Below the pieces are notes generated by a model, which did not search any database, was not told where the DNA came from, and saw only the letters and a program-made list of their open reading frames with translations. Positions 17,625-17,932 of a stretch of DNA of 17,932 bases are shown piece after piece. The stretch covers positions 505,703 through 523,634 of the forward strand of contig FJOG01000028.1 in assembly GCA_900073065.1 (NCBI GenBank), read 5' to 3'. This DNA is from Phialocephala subalpina. Its lineage: Eukaryota; Ascomycota; Leotiomycetes; Helotiales; Mollisiaceae. How positions within the stretch are numbered: position 1 is the stretch's first letter; the number at the start of each line of letters is the position of its first letter. The position numbers and the translations under genes are program-made.

Positions 17625-17932
17625 TAGACGCTCGAGGGGCACTCGAGCTCGGTCAAGTCAATTGCCTTCTCGCCAGACGGCACACAGGTCGTCTCTGGCT
17701 TTAACGACAAGACGGTCCGGCTTTGGGACGCCGCCACGGGAGCACCGCTACAGACGCTCGAGGGGCACTCGAGCTCGGTCAATTCAGTCGCTTTCTCGCC
17801 AGACGGCACACAGGTCGTCTCTGGCTCTAGCGATAAGACGGTCCGGCTCTGGGACGCCATCACGGGAGCACCGCTGCAGACGCTCGAGGGGCACTCAAAC
17901 TCGGTCTATTCAATCGCCTTCTCGCCAGACGG
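17625..17932 (+). repeat. Tandem 126-bp WD40 repeats, two full and one partial
   Basis: Units start at 17625, 17751 and 17877, an exact 126-bp period encoding 42 residues: TLEGHSSSV, then AFSPDGTQVVSGS, then DKTVRLWDA, then TGAPLQ. The units are GC-rich and nearly identical, unlike the AT-rich, stop-laden linker just before them. They differ mainly at the residue after GHSxSV (Lys, Asn, Tyr) and in a few others. The first codon of unit 1 is TAG where unit 2 has CAG. The array continues beyond the window edge. Confidence 0.95.

Larger units (their letters stand above)
14969..17932 (+). pseudogene. HET-NACHT-WD40 (HNWD-type) NLR, RIP-damaged, continues past window
   Basis: Domain order matches fungal HNWD incompatibility genes (the Podospora het-d/het-e/het-r type). 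The HET exon is 14969-15710, followed by a 66-nt intron (15711-15776; GTGAGT, GCTAATC, ACAG). Next come the NACHT and linker from 15777, a probable second intron near 17363-17402, and WD40 repeats from 17625. Frame-consistent stops interrupt it at 16328, 16544, 16865, 17162, 17267, 17303, 17487 and 17625. Most are what CAG/CAA-to-TAG/TAA or TGG-to-TAG transitions would give. Walker A reads GIAGTSKSII in place of the usual GTGKST, and the Walker B region reads IMINALNECD where family members have IDALDECD. All of these are explained by TG-to-TA or CA-to-TA changes, the RIP signature. Full-length NLR function is therefore very unlikely. Confidence 0.88.

Noticed and set aside
1..17932. CRISPR array, prokaryotic operon or prophage
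   Set aside because: No direct repeats with unique spacers of suitable length, and the gene structure is clearly eukaryotic with spliceosomal introns.

Overview
This window looks like a filamentous ascomycete (Pezizomycotina) nuclear genome. The support is: short spliceosomal introns of about 40-70 nt with GTAAGT/GTATGT-type donors and CTRAY branch sites, genes on both strands without operons, a fungus-restricted DUF5672 protein, and a HET-NACHT-WD40 incompatibility-type NLR gene scarred by CpA-to-TpA mutations typical of repeat-induced point mutation (RIP). A Leotiomycete is possible but cannot be shown from the sequence alone.

Layout. 1-50: purine microsatellite. 200-640 (-): small coiled-coil protein, divergent from 874-1879 (+), a four-exon gene that, once spliced, reads as a degenerate protein-kinase fold (pseudokinase). 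2356-3459 (-): two-exon Gln/Pro-rich plus coiled-coil protein. 3821-4716 (+): three-exon secreted Cys/Ser-rich protein with a long poly-Ser minisatellite and an ambiguous acceptor. 5416-6113 (+): two-exon coiled-coil protein. 6653-7591 (+): single-exon type II membrane DUF5672 protein. 8459-10620 (-): three-exon disordered protein with an unnamed C-terminal domain.

10621-12074 is a 1.4 kb gene-poor interval with two unusual structures. One is a hairpin-forming inverted repeat with near-identical 44/48-bp arms. The other is a cluster of five 19-bp palindromes (CATTACAC-N3-GTGTAATG) lying just upstream of 12075-13551 (+), a JmjC/cupin-like protein with a C-terminal Cys cluster. 13848-14375 (-) is a small hypothetical gene whose surroundings carry inverted 17-bp A8G6 tracts.

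14969-17932 (+) is the most informative locus. It has an intact HET effector exon spliced to a NACHT region whose Walker A and B residues are changed by RIP-type transitions. Eight in-frame stops follow, and then tandem 126-bp WD40 repeats that run off the window. It reads as an inactivated NLR that may still encode a short HET plus partial-NACHT product. The neighbouring genes show no common pathway. The region looks like ordinary accessory fungal sequence beside a fast-evolving NLR locus. Gene models were spliced by eye from frame, splice consensus and family resemblance; no alignment was run.
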